A stretch of 64,000 nt of DNA from Thelonectria olida (lineage: Eukaryota; Ascomycota; Sordariomycetes; Hypocreales; Nectriaceae): positions 1,488,001-1,552,000 of the forward strand of contig JAGPYM010000001.1 of the NCBI GenBank assembly GCA_020736575.1. Direction: 5' to 3'. The position numbers were made by a program, and so were the translations under genes. How positions within the stretch are numbered: the first letter of the stretch is position 1; each line of letters starts with the position of its first letter. The notes under the pieces are model-generated. The model did not search any database and was not told the origin of the DNA. It was given only the letters and a program-made list of their open reading frames with translations. This document shows positions 45,702-56,920 of the stretch, piece by piece.

Positions 45702-46821
45702 TTTGGTGATTGGTAAAGGCTTTGGTTTGGAATGAGGCTGGTTGCTGGTGTGGTAGAATGAGGCTGATATTGTTCTGATGTTGGTTCTGGTATTGGAGGG
45801 CATACCAAGGGTCCTATATATGTCCCTATACAATCCTTGAATCACCAAGACAAAGTTGCGATGAACAAGGCTGACGGCGTCTGAATTGTGAGACAGTCAA
45901 GTCACATAGGAGCAGAGCTTGCCCGAGACTCACGTGTCGTCTTTTTCACGAGCGTGTGTACCAAGTTGTGAAGCAGCTCATCATCTTCTCATTTCATCCA
46001 CGTCTACCAGTTCCTTGGTTGTCGACGTCCAGCTCAGAACAATCTTCGGGTGGCTCCCAAGGACGATGCTCTCCCAGTTCTCGACTCGTCGTTTCTCTCA
46101 ACAATATCCCAGCTCTTCAAGAGGGGAATCGTCCTCCGGTACGGCAATCGTTCCCTTTTCGTCGGCGGTTGCTAGAATCGAGTGCAGAGGGCGGCTGCTC
46201 AGTCTATCTCTCGGCGATTCTCCCAGATAGGCAACCAGTTCCAGCTCTATTTTCTCCTCGAAAGATGACACGATTGAATTGATAGAATTGGCGTGATTGT
46301 GGAACGGCCATGGAGCAGGGGTCGAATCAGATGCCCCCTCTTGTATTGTTGGGGGCGAGTTGGGGTAACCTGTACCTGGGAACGAGAGTGAGCATGCGTG
46401 CGGTTATCAGCGGCAGGGCATAGAACTGGAGACAGCTTGGCACTTGTTCGTCGTCGGCTTCTTTGTTTTTCCACTGCACACAATTGGCTGTTAGTTGGCC
46501 GTAGCATAATCAACCCACAGATAGAATATTGACACAATTCTTCCATTGCTTTTTCAAGACAACACACCATCATCATGAGTGTGTGCGTGCGATTGAGTCG
46601 TGATGTGAGTGATGATGTTCATAACCCTGGTATCCCTTATAATTAATGCCCACAACGCCCTGGCAGAAGAAAGAGGAAAAATGAAGAGAAAAGGAAAAGA
46701 AGGAAAAGAACAAATAGATATAATGCACTCCAGTGCTTTTTTTCTCCCCCACCTCCTCCATTCATGAAAGCGTACACAACAATCCACATTATTATTAATA
46801 TGTAAAGTCTTTTCATGTTCA
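45702..46821. other. Intergenic, promoter of the 66-residue gene
   Basis: 1.1 kb. The left part holds the TATATA element (45815-45820) and leader of the small gene; the right part holds the 3' UTR of the Zn2Cys6 gene, with purine-rich AT stretches. No further gene is supported. Confidence 0.5.
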
Positions 46822-49263
46822 TTAGCCAAGCTCCCAGGACTCGCCCCAGATCTCATTCAAGTTCAGCCCGAGCAGCTCAAGGCTCGGATCGAGGTTGAAT
46901 GGCTGAGTCGCATCCCCTGGACCCATGAGCCACGGGGCCTGGTTGGGGTCGATCGGAGCCGTCGGTTGTATCGCGGGGTTGCTGTTAAACGTGAACGGCG
47001 TCACAGACTGGATGCCAATATTAGGAAACGCCCTGCCGTGGAACTCAAGGTTCATTACCTTTGGACGGTCGTGCAAGGGAATATTAGGCGTCGGCCCTAT
47101 CGCCGACCCAGCTCCCATCACCTGTTGTTCTCCGGCAACGGGTGGCTCTTGGTTAGCCAAGAGTCGGTAGTGAAGATTCACGAAGCGCTCAGCCGATGTC
47201 GACTTGGCCACTTCGGGTTCTTTGGTGCCCAGGTGCGCCTCCAACAGGCCCAACGCCGCGCACATGATGGAGTAGCCCCAGGGCTCATTGTTGCCGCACC
47301 GGAGGAGACGATCCTCCTTCATGGCAATGCACTTCTCAATCAGCTTGAGCGTGTGGTGAGAGTTGATCATGATCATGTTGGTAGACCCTCTCGGCTGCAA
47401 CATCGTGACGCTGCACAGGTTGATGGCAGTCGTGAGCGCATCCTCGCGGAGGAAGTTCAACGACCGCATCCCTTGGTCGTACAGTTTGTCGTGGAGAAGG
47501 ACAATGTCTCGTGCCGCATTGTAGTAAATAATCTCCGAGTATTGGTACTTGGAATTTTGCTTGCGAAGTTTCAGGTACGGCTGGTGCAGCGGTATGATGT
47601 ACTGTCTGAGCTGTACATGCAGCAACGTGTAGGCAGTCATGGGGTTCTTCATGCCCCTTGTGTTTTCTGTGTTGGTATCCCAAGAAGGGAGGGAGTCGAT
47701 CTCTTGTGTCAAGTCATTGGTATATCGAATGACTTGGTCATAGTCAATATCGGAGAGGGGACCGGTCAGTAGCCTACTCAGTTCCAGCCGCAGTGGCAGA
47801 CTTTGCCTGGCAAGGTTTTGGAAAGATGAGTAAGTGTAATCCTTGACTGGCTTGGATGGAGGGAGGACTGTGGTGCTCTCATCGAAATCTGTGTCGTCCA
47901 GATTTCGAGGGGCGTTCGTGTCGTAGTGAAGTTGGCTGACAAGAGTCGGCAGGCCGTGGTCAAACGAGGCCTGCATGTCAAACTCGACAACCGTTGCCCA
48001 GATGCGCCGTCGCATTTCTTGATGGAAGACAGTGATCTTGGCGGCCATGTGGCTCGGCTCGCGATGCAGACCAACTGCAATACCATCCTGAATGAGCGCG
48101 CCGGCCCCAGTCCAGAACCGTTTCTTTTTGATTGTGTTGACACGCTTGCCCAGATATAGGAGACAAGCGATCTGGTAGTGAACGAGTCGACGATGCTTCT
48201 GACTCTGCTTTTGTAACCACTCATCACAAGCCTTGATCCACTTCTCAGCCCAATGGCGGGCGTTGGACATCATGCCGATGAACTTGAGGTTCTCGTGTGT
48301 GTGAACACATGTGGACACGGCCATCATAGAGAGGAGGAGGGCCGTGAAGGCGGCATACCGGGCATTGGACCCTGGAGCCCAGTACTGTTCATACTCATTG
48401 CGGAACGTGGGGATGTGGACGATGCGGTGGACCTGTTCAAACTGCTCCAGGTAGACTTGGATGAGGGCATCGGCCTCTTCCTTGGTCGGCAACAGAGACT
48501 CTAGCTCGGGGTCCGGCTGCTCAAAGATCTTCTCTCGGTCATGCTGTCGTCGCTTGCGGTCTTTCCGGTCGTGCAGAATGACGGGACGCAGCCATTCATC
48601 GGCAGTCTCTTTCATAAAGGGACATAACCCAGTCAACTCGACAAAGGCCATGCTCGCATTGTGAGGGCCAAAGTACCGCGTGCGGAACCCTCGCCCACGG
48701 AAGAAACGCAGCTCGCCCTTCTCCCCCGACATATTGGTAGCCTCGATGGACTCGTGGACCTCGCGGACGGAAGCATCCGGTACACCCGAATTGGCGTCGT
48801 CCTTCTGTGTGGTGGGCGAGGTTGTCGTGCCGGCGACGGTGCTCCCATCCAAGTTCAAGCCAGGTCGCAGTTGGGTCTTGAGCTGGGCGATCTCGAGCTC
48901 TAGGCGGCGGATGCGATCATGGTCTTGCCTGGCATACTCGTTGTCCCGCGGGGATAGGCCGTTCAGGCCGGACGTCGGATCCATGCCGAAGCGGCGGGAG
49001 TCGAGCTGGGCAAAGGGAGGAGGGACACCGGACGAGGCGTTGACAACCTCGCCGGTGCGGGATTCATAGCTGCAACGGTCGGGCGTGCCGCTTTTGATAC
49101 ATCGCTCGCACGGGAAGCCGCGGTCGCACGACAGCTTGCGACGGCGACATTCGAGACAGCTGAGGCGGACGCGCTGCCGCTTGCGGGCGGGCTGTCCGGA
49201 GCCGTTAATCGACCCAGACTTTCGGTCGTTGTCCGAGTCCGGGGTCTCACTTCGGTCGGTCAT
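46822..49263 (-). CDS. Zn(II)2Cys6 transcription factor
   Basis: Single exon, 813 residues from ATG at 49263; the open frame continues 37 codons upstream without ATG. The binuclear zinc cluster has Cys at 36, 39, 46, 52, 55 and 64 (spacing C-x2-C-x6-C-x5-C-x2-C-x8-C), preceded by a basic stretch RKRQRVR. A linker with a short coiled coil (DHDRIRRLELEIAQLKTQL, about 120-140) likely mediates dimerisation. The middle homology region covers about 285-600, with YLEQFEQVHRIVHIPTFR, LLLSMMAVSTCVHTHEN and GLHREPSHM followed by EMRRRIWATVVEFDMQ, the standard fungal_trans signature. The C-terminal 90 residues are acidic/aromatic with a possible activation role (LELLGLNLNEIWGESWELG). Targets unknown. 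Confidence 0.9.
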   Translation of the reverse strand: MTDRSETPDSDNDRKSGSINGSGQPARKRQRVRLSCLECRRRKLSCDRGFPCERCIKSGTPDRCSYESRTGEVVNASSGVPPPFAQLDSRRFGMDPTSGLNGLSPRDNEYARQDHDRIRRLELEIAQLKTQLRPGLNLDGSTVAGTTTSPTTQKDDANSGVPDASVREVHESIEATNMSGEKGELRFFRGRGFRTRYFGPHNASMAFVELTGLCPFMKETADEWLRPVILHDRKDRKRRQHDREKIFEQPDPELESLLPTKEEADALIQVYLEQFEQVHRIVHIPTFRNEYEQYWAPGSNARYAAFTALLLSMMAVSTCVHTHENLKFIGMMSNARHWAEKWIKACDEWLQKQSQKHRRLVHYQIACLLYLGKRVNTIKKKRFWTGAGALIQDGIAVGLHREPSHMAAKITVFHQEMRRRIWATVVEFDMQASFDHGLPTLVSQLHYDTNAPRNLDDTDFDESTTVLPPSKPVKDYTYSSFQNLARQSLPLRLELSRLLTGPLSDIDYDQVIRYTNDLTQEIDSLPSWDTNTENTRGMKNPMTAYTLLHVQLRQYIIPLHQPYLKLRKQNSKYQYSEIIYYNAARDIVLLHDKLYDQGMRSLNFLREDALTTAINLCSVTMLQPRGSTNMIMINSHHTLKLIEKCIAMKEDRLLRCGNNEPWGYSIMCAALGLLEAHLGTKEPEVAKSTSAERFVNLHYRLLANQEPPVAGEQQVMGAGSAIGPTPNIPLHDRPKVMNLEFHGRAFPNIGIQSVTPFTFNSNPAIQPTAPIDPNQAPWLMGPGDATQPFNLDPSLELLGLNLNEIWGESWELG

Positions 49264-51774
49264 GGCTGCTAAGATCGGATGAGCCCTCTTTTTGAGCCTT
49301 GTGCCTCGTGCCTTGTCGGGCTGGCCGTGGACGAGTTCGGAGTTACGAAGGATGAGAGATTCGCGCTGGGGCAAACCCGGGGCGTCAGCAAGTCAAAAGG
49401 GATTTCTTTATCAATCTGATCTGATAAATTCGGCTGAAGAGTTTTGTGCCCGCGTTATTTGATGGCATAGCCGCTCGGAGTTCCGAGATGGCTCGCGCGG
49501 AGTCGCGCCCAGGTTGGGGAATTTTGAGCCTCAACGCTGACTCAGCTTGGGTCTAACCAGCACTCTTCGTACTCTCTCAGCCAAATTTTGCGCCAAAGAC
49601 CTGCTAATGACCTCGAATAAGCCACCGCAGATGGCTCGAGATTCTCGGGTTTTAGCCTGGCTTCTATATCGGATATTTTCTGACGACTTTCTCTCGACAT
49701 TGGCCACATCATGCCAGATCTTATCCTTGTGCCTCGAGTCCACGTTTATCTTTCCCCATGTCAATCGTCCTCGGAGCTCCGAACATCCGCCGAGTCATAT
49801 CGGTTCAAAAGCTCCACCCAGCCGAGTCACGAGACAGCCAGCCAATCCTCGGCCTCGTCTTGACCAGTTCTCCATGTGAGCAAGCCGAAGAATGACGACA
49901 GCTGAACAACCTCAAGTATTCGTACCTCGGACTTGGAGGAACTCATCAATTGCTTACCAACAACAGCCCGCGTCACCTTTGACTCACTCTCTAGGCAGAA
50001 ACTTACCAAGATGCCGAGTCTTCCAGCTTCCTGTCGTCAGATGCTGTCGGCCGCCCGAAGAACGCTAGAGTGACCTCTCACCAACCGTTCCTCAAGTAAA
50101 CGACTTGTTTGATCTCCAGCACGAGAATCATGGTCAACCGTATCGCAAAGATACAGTCGGCCGACCTCCAGAGAGACAGTCAAGCAATTCTCGCAACACG
50201 CGCCTCGTCCACGAATGTCCAAGGCCCCATCGTGCGATACTCTGGACGTCGAAACACCGGCCAGACGGCCCCTTATTAACACAAAAGCCACCGACCCGGG
50301 ACATCGGGTTTCCCAACGCCAACTGTTTTAGCGGAATTGAGGAACGACTCTTGCCACGAATGAGAGACAAGCAAAGCCCTACGCTTGGAAGGCGTTTCAG
50401 GTGTCCTGCATGCATGACGGTAGAGAACCGTCTTTCTTCAAGACGACGAGTCAAGCTGCTGGGTCGATCCCCGTTTGGCCGAACTGCCGGATCCTCTTCC
50501 CCCACTCGCCGTTCCCAAGGGTACTATTTCCATCTCGAATGTCGGTACCTTTTGCGCGGTGAGAGAGCTCGTGGATCGAGGCTGGGGCCCTTCTTCTCGC
50601 GATAAAGTGTCTTTATGCCTCTCTTCACAACGTACCCTGACAGCCTGCTTATAGCATACGGGAGTAAGTCGGCTTATAAGATTTGGTCATGCGCATATCC
50701 ATCCCCCTTTGATGAAGGAGTTTTCATTCCCGTCGCTCAAAGCCGAACTCACAGCAGCGTCCAGTTTGTACGGACACAATCACACGTCACGCTGGGCGGT
50801 CTTTTCAGCTTTGTGACGCCGAGGAAGAGGCAGCGACGATGTCTGGTGCGTCTCCAAGCTGTGAACCCCCCTAGAGGACCGCCGTTTCATCTAGAACATG
50901 GGGACGCATGGGTGCCGTTGTGGTGGGACATGGTTTCTTTGCTGAGAATACGGGCGATCTCCCGACTAGCGTCCGTTTTGTCGCACGATATATCCATCAT
51001 GGTGCCTTTCTTTTTTTTCAAATACCCGCCGTTTCCCTCTCGTTAAAGACATGGCGATTGAAACACCCATCTCTGATAGATCGTATGGATTCCTTACTCG
51101 AACCGTCTGGAGAGCTCCCGCCCACGATGCCCTCGGCAGTTACCAAGAAACATGTTCCGGTGTTGGGGTGTAACATCGTTTGATCCTTCGTAATGCATCA
51201 AGAGATGCACGAACCATTTCGTCCTTTGGCGCCCGTCTGCCATGTCACAGCAGTTAATTTCTATCGGACAGTTGCCATACTCTCTCAGGCACGCGTGCCC
51301 GCTGCCGATGCAACTCACAATGTCGGTGATGATGACCCTGTCCTACATGATCAACGCTTCAGCGGTACTACGACGGCACTGTCTCCTCCATGTTGCCGGA
51401 CACACACGCACACAGCTCGCCCATGGGCCAATGTCAAACAAGGGTATGCGCTGTTCGCTCCGTTGCAGTAGCTGCCAGACAGCCACAGTCTAGCCTCTTA
51501 GCACCGTCTTGGAGATCTCACCCAAACGTCCATGCATATTCTGGAACCCACCCCTGATGATCCATTCTCGTAGTACCAAGTAAAGCTGCAGTTTTTAGAA
51601 GTATTCCCACCGCTCCCCCGAGTTGACCCCCCTCCCAAGCCACTGCATTCTAAAAGTTGGAATTTGCTTTTTCCTTCGTGTTGTTCGAATGTTGAGCGGA
51701 TCGCCGTTGCTGTTGTTGTTGTTCTCACGCCTCACTAGGGAACCCTCCTGCGACAAGCACATCTTTGCGTGGTG
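49264..51774. other. Gene-free divergent region, 2.5 kb
   Basis: Between the Zn2Cys6 gene (leftward) and the receptor gene (rightward). No frame with an ATG and protein-like features is seen. TTG-repeat simple sequence at 51705-51723. Parts with high GC and many TCG repeats (50.1-50.6 kb) keep several frames open but have no support. Confidence 0.5.
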
Positions 51775-53527
51775 ATGGTGCTCCCAATTCTGGCAGTGTT
51801 ACTGTCAATATCAGCAGTAGTCGCAGCGGACACTGATAGCATCAGCATCTCTCAGATTCTTGAAGAGATACCGACTTGTGGGGTATGTCGTCGCCCACCA
51901 TCTACAACTCGCCTTTTGGGTGGTCGAAAACCAAACACTCACACAATTACAGGCACAATGTTACCACGCAGCACTTGGACACAACGAGGACTCTTTCTCC
52001 CCCGTTTCCGACTTTTGCTACGAGGATGACTACTGGGGCAAAACTCACGACTGCATATTGCAGCAATGCTCGACGCTCGATCAATTCAGTATGCCTATTC
52101 TCAAAAAGTAAACCCTAGGAGAACTAACCCAAAGATAGAATTCAACAAGATCCAATCCGAGATCTGCAATCAACCTACACAAACGCGAGAAAGGCGCTTC
52201 TATCTAATGCTTGCCGCCGAGATCCCCGCTTGGATATGCCCGCTATTGCGACTCTTTGCGAGCTGGAGATCATCCGATGGGCTTCGCATAGATGACTATG
52301 TGATGCTTGCTTGTGGGGTATGGTGAAAGAGAATCAACAAAGACATGAGAACATACTGACTCTGGCAAAAAGTTTTCATATACAGTCTATGTCGGCTGTG
52401 TTCATTATGGTATTTCTTCCCAGTCATCATCCACCTTCACCCGGTGTTGCTAACGTCTGCGTGTGTTTAGTACATCACACAATATTCGATGTCAGCGCTT
52501 CAACAATCGACTCGGAAGAAGTCTCAAGTGCCCTAGAGGTATGCTCTCTGAAACCACCCTCAGCCGTATAAATTATTCATGCCCGACTTAGATGCTCTTC
52601 ATCGCCGAAAAGTTCGCCGTCGTCTGTCTGGCACTCGGCAAGGTCGCCATCATCTACTTTTACCTACGGACATTCGCAGGTGCCCGGTTTCGCGCCATCG
52701 CGCTCACCATGTTTGCCCTCATCATTGTCCCTACTATCGCCTTTCTTTTTGTCTTAATATTTCAGTGCTCTCCCATCAGCTTCGCATGGGAAGGCTGGGC
52801 GCTCGACTCTTCCCCTCAGCAATGCCTCAACGCCGAAGTCATTGCCTATGTCAAACAGGCCTTTGACATTGGACAAAATACTATCCTAATATCCCTCCCA
52901 CTCCCTTTCCTGCACCAACTCGGCATGAGTTTTCGAGTCAAGCTGGGAACCATGGCGATCTTCGCACTCGGCGCCTTATCCCTTGGCATGTCAGGGATGC
53001 GTTTGCGGTTCACCATCTTGCAAGGAGCAGAAGACAAACCAAACCAGCCATGGGAATATGCCGACCAACTCATCTGGACCGGTGTCGAAATCGCAGCTTT
53101 AATTGTCATCGCATGTCTACCCAGCATCTGGAAACTCTTTCCTGCTAGCCACGAGCGGAAACCGGCCGCGCTCACAAGTCGGCCTCCTTCGACCCGTTAT
53201 CTCAGAGACAAACCCCTCCCTCCCATCCGAACCAGGTCGAACGCATCGGAGAAAAAGAAGGGCGGCGTGTACACTGTCAACACCAAGAGCGCCGTGACGG
53301 AAAGCCAGCAGGAACTGGATTTGCGCCTCGGTGACAAGACGAGGGGAGACGTGTGGACGCAAATCAAAGGCGGCCACAGGTTCTCTGGCTTCTCTATGGT
53401 TTCTCACATGAGTGAGAAGATCGGCATCCGCGTCAAGACGACTACAACTACGCGCGTTGATATCGAGGAGTCGGAATTTGAAGAGAGCGGTATTGTCACA
53501 CCGAGAACGGGACCATTGAGCCCATAG
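51775..53527 (+). CDS. CFEM-containing PTH11-type membrane receptor
   Basis: Rebuilt as six exons: 51775-51882, 51953-52088, 52139-52317, 52373-52409, 52471-52538, 52592-53527, giving 487 residues. All introns are 50-70 nt and GT-AG, and intron 2 has a perfect ACTAAC branch site. Residues 1-18 form a signal peptide. The CFEM-like ectodomain (about 20-85) keeps IPTCGAQC and the DCILQQC end but has only five cysteines instead of eight. Seven membrane segments follow (about 101-121, 129-153, 177-204, 209-231, 262-285, 292-312, 330-357), with the family signature DDYVMLACG and EKFAVVCLALGKVAIIYFYLR. The cytosolic tail (360-487) is Ser/Thr-rich and basic. PTH11-type receptors sense surface or host cues in plant-pathogenic fungi. 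Ligand unknown. Confidence 0.82.
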
Positions 53528-54452
53528 CTGCCAGTCAATGCTCGGAGAGAAGAAGTCGCTACATCAGGTACTCAAGCTAATCTACAGTCTTTACTGATCG
53601 GACTGACAAGTTAATGTTTTTTCTGTTTATTTTGCTGTCGAGGTGTGAGTCGGAGCGATTGTTGGGCTTTGGAAACGAGATAGATACCCCAAGATATTTC
53701 CTTTTGCGAAAGCGCTGCTGAACCCAGGCTTCCGAACATCGATTCAACACTACAACCTCCATCTCGGTGATGGGGCATTTTTTTTCCATTTTTAATAACA
53801 GGTGGCTCAGAAATATCACCATGCCGATACTTGGGAGCTGGCATGCTGGTGGCGACGATGGGAGTGTTATCATCAGTTCGATCCGTGGCGTGCGAGTGTC
53901 GGACTCTGGCCTCCACCTCCAAGAGGCACGGTTGAGCACATAGAGAACAGAGTGGAAAATCATCAGGCCGCTTGTGAACTGGCCGCAATCATGTCTTGTG
54001 ACGCTGTCTTCGCTTCACCAGTGGCTTTCGCGCAAATGATGAACCGCATGTCACTTCACGCCGAGGGTTCATCATCTGGCCCATGGCGACGTCGCTGATT
54101 TCGCCGCCAACTACGTCTACCACGGAGACTCAATAAGCTCATGGATGATGAGTTAGGGACGAACGACCGTCTACTAGGACAAACCTATCCTTGAATCGAG
54201 GAGGAGCGACAAGTATACTGTGCCGTGCCGTGCTGCGCCGCGAAGAATCCATGACGGCCTGTCTCGGAATTCTCCCTTTCCGAGTCGAATTATCCGTGTC
54301 CGGCGTCGGCGATTCAAGGGCTCCACTCCCCAAATCTCCTACATTATCGATAAACCACCTCGGCAGTTCTCCCCAACGCCAGTTTCTTCATCACCACCAG
54401 CCTCATCGTCAATCCCCCTCAATTCCAGACCTCAAAGGCCCAATTGCCCAAA
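53528..54452. other. Intergenic region
   Basis: 0.9 kb between the receptor and the DUF2470 gene. The last 200 bp are CT/CA-rich, like a leader for the latter. No other gene is supported. Confidence 0.55.
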
Positions 54453-55118
54453 ATGGCCGCCCCTACAGACGATGCCATGAAGAAGCGCATCATCTCCCAC
54501 ATGAATAAAGACCACACCCGCGAGCTGTCCTACTACCTCCGCCACTATGCCCGCACCTCCGCCAGCGCCGCCTCGTCCCCCGAGATGCGCGACGTTGACT
54601 TCAACGGCATGCGCATCAGCGCCCGCGGGGGCGAACACACGGTCCCCTTTGAGCCTCCTCTGACGGGCTGGGCTGAGTGCAGAGGCCGCATTGTCGACAT
54701 GGCCCACACCGCCCGCAATGCCTTGGGCCTCAGCGACATCGTCATCACCAGCTACACGCCTCCCCAGGGCTTTGGTCGCGTCGTCTTTGGCTCGGTGGTT
54801 TTCTACTTCCTCTGCGTGGCGACTCTGCCGTATGTGGACGCGGAAAGCCCCGTCTGGCCTCTGCTGCAGGCTTACTTCCCTGGAGGACCAGAGTGGTACC
54901 GATGGGTCGTCAAGACCATCTTCTGGCCCGTCATTGGCATACACATATTCGAGTGCGCCATGTTTGACGGCCGATTGAAGAGACACGGCATCGAGAGGTT
55001 CACCGGCGTGTGGTGGGCGTGGCAATTGACCTGTTTCTTCGAGGGCTTCCCATCATTCAAGCGGCTCGACAGCGTCGTGGCCAAGAAGACTGAGGAGAAG
55101 GAGCGCAAGAAGAACTAG
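54453..55118 (+). CDS. DUF2470-domain membrane protein
   Basis: Single exon, 221 residues from the ATG giving MAAPTDDAMKKRIISHMN. The N-terminal DUF2470-like domain (about 8-95) starts with KRIISHMNKDHTRELSYYLR and includes DVDFNGMRI, both typical of this haem-utilisation-related fold; no catalytic residues are visible. Three hydrophobic stretches (about 111-128, 153-170 and a weaker one around 183-200) suggest a membrane-bound C-terminal half. The C-terminus is basic (KKTEEKERKKN), consistent with ER retention or a cytosolic tail. Function not known to me; fungal relatives are conserved integral membrane proteins. Confidence 0.85.
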   Translation: MAAPTDDAMKKRIISHMNKDHTRELSYYLRHYARTSASAASSPEMRDVDFNGMRISARGGEHTVPFEPPLTGWAECRGRIVDMAHTARNALGLSDIVITSYTPPQGFGRVVFGSVVFYFLCVATLPYVDAESPVWPLLQAYFPGGPEWYRWVVKTIFWPVIGIHIFECAMFDGRLKRHGIERFTGVWWAWQLTCFFEGFPSFKRLDSVVAKKTEEKERKKN

Positions 55119-56920
55119 ACTCGCTATCAACATACCACGCATCAAGACATTGGAGAGGCCCAACCAGACGGTCGCGCGCAAAACGCAGTGCATCCCCAGA
55201 TGGATGTCCTTGAGGTGAGGTTGGACGGAAAGCGCTGATCGACAAGCCACGGCGAGATAAGCTCAACGGAAACAAACGGTCGCCTAGGCCGTCCACGGAG
55301 TAGGAGCAGAGGCACAGTACGGCACAGGAACAGAGCGTCAGGGCTGACTGGAATGCTGCTCAACACCCACCACCACCCGACAAAACGGTCCTTTGGCATA
55401 GCGTCGCGCGTGGCGGACAAGGTCAGCGGACAATTCCATCATGATGGGATGATGTGCGTCTCAACGGTCAAGATCGATCAGGTTCTGGAAGATGGCGAAA
55501 AGGTGTTCGAGCTGGAAGTAATGCAAGGCCCAAAGGGTAATCGCGGTATAAGCCATTCTCCATCCCATGCGTTAAGAGGAGTCTGCGGCGATAACCTTTG
55601 GTAGCGCAGCGAAGAGACCTGAGCTTCATCGGTTCCTAAGACGTTGCAAATTCGGGCCATGCAAGGCACACCAACAAAAACAAACAAAATTTTAATTACA
55701 AGATAAAATAAAAATAAAAAAGAATGAGCAAAATCGATAGTTGGAAACCTTTTTGCCCCTGCCAAGGGGAATGCTCACACACACACACACAAGACAAGCT
55801 CAAAACAAACATGGACACCGGATCCTCGCTCATCGACTCCCGAAAGCCAGGTTCTCAGCCCTCAGCTCTCGGCTCTCGGCTCTCAGCTGGACATGCCACG
55901 GCTTAACAACACCCCGCTCTCTCTTTGTCTGTCTGCCTCTCCGCGCATATGCGGATTGACGTGGTCAGGGTCACATCCAGAACCAAACAAAACCCTTGCA
56001 TCGCGACGCCACACAGTCCACATCGTCTACTTCCCCTCAGTTGTTCAGTGAATCCGCTGTGCCGCACACAAGAAGAGCAAGTGTTCCTGGCAAGGGGCGA
56101 GCAAAATAGAGTGCCAAACCCCTGTTGTCCTCCCCGGCTCGGTAGGAAACGAAACAAAAGAAAAACATGGCGGAGGCTGAGGGGCAAGCCACGGCCATGG
56201 AAACCTCTCAGCACCTCCCAAAAATGCATAGCAATCGTGGCAGGGCAGCAGTGGCCCGGCGTCGTTCGTATCCATGATCCATCAGATCAGCCCTAGAGAG
56301 CTAAGCTTTACCGAAGTTTCCTACTGGTCCTGAAACTGCTGTGGTGGAGCGGTCTTGTTTACCCCGCGAAGAGAGATGCAAGTAAGACAAGGGGACTCGG
56401 AGACGAAAGGATGCCATCGAGTTGGAGGGGGGCGTGCGAGAAGTGCAGCGTCGTGGCGTCGGACTAGCAGTGGTGAGGACATCATAATTACACACATGCA
56501 AAGAGGTCACGACGGAATCGGTCAAGTAGGTAATCAAGCAATGTATTCACGACGAGTTGTAGAAAATGCTCCTCTCGCTGTTTTTGTTTAGAGACCATGG
56601 GCGTATTTCAATTTGGTACAGGACTTCCCAAAGACTCTACTAACTCGGCGAGTACAAGCCCAAGGGAAAAAATAAACCAGTATAAACCAGCTGAAGAATA
56701 GGGTTTGGAAGAAGTGAAGTTTAAACAAGAATGTGTGCAAACCAATCGGTCGAATAATGAGTGTTCCTTCGATAGTTTCCCCTTCCCGTTGCCCGTTCCT
56801 TGGCCACCATGTCGTCGTCATGGACGGACCACTCGCCAACCGCTGCCCTCCAAGAGCCGTTTATGCTCACCAGAAGCATTGGCTGGCAGTGCGGGAGCTT
56901 GACAGGCCGAGATTTTTCAC
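55119..56920. other. Gene-free stretch, 1.8 kb
   Basis: Between the DUF2470 gene and the secreted Cys-rich gene (convergent). It contains an (CA)8 tract (55776-55791) and the CTCAGCT-type repeat (55854-55888). No gene supported. Confidence 0.55.
55854..55888 (+). repeat. Five 7-bp CTC(A/G)GCT tandem copies
   Basis: CTCAGCC followed by CTCAGCT, CTCGGCT, CTCGGCT, CTCAGCT without gaps. Simple heptamer satellite, noncoding as far as can be seen. Confidence 0.75.
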
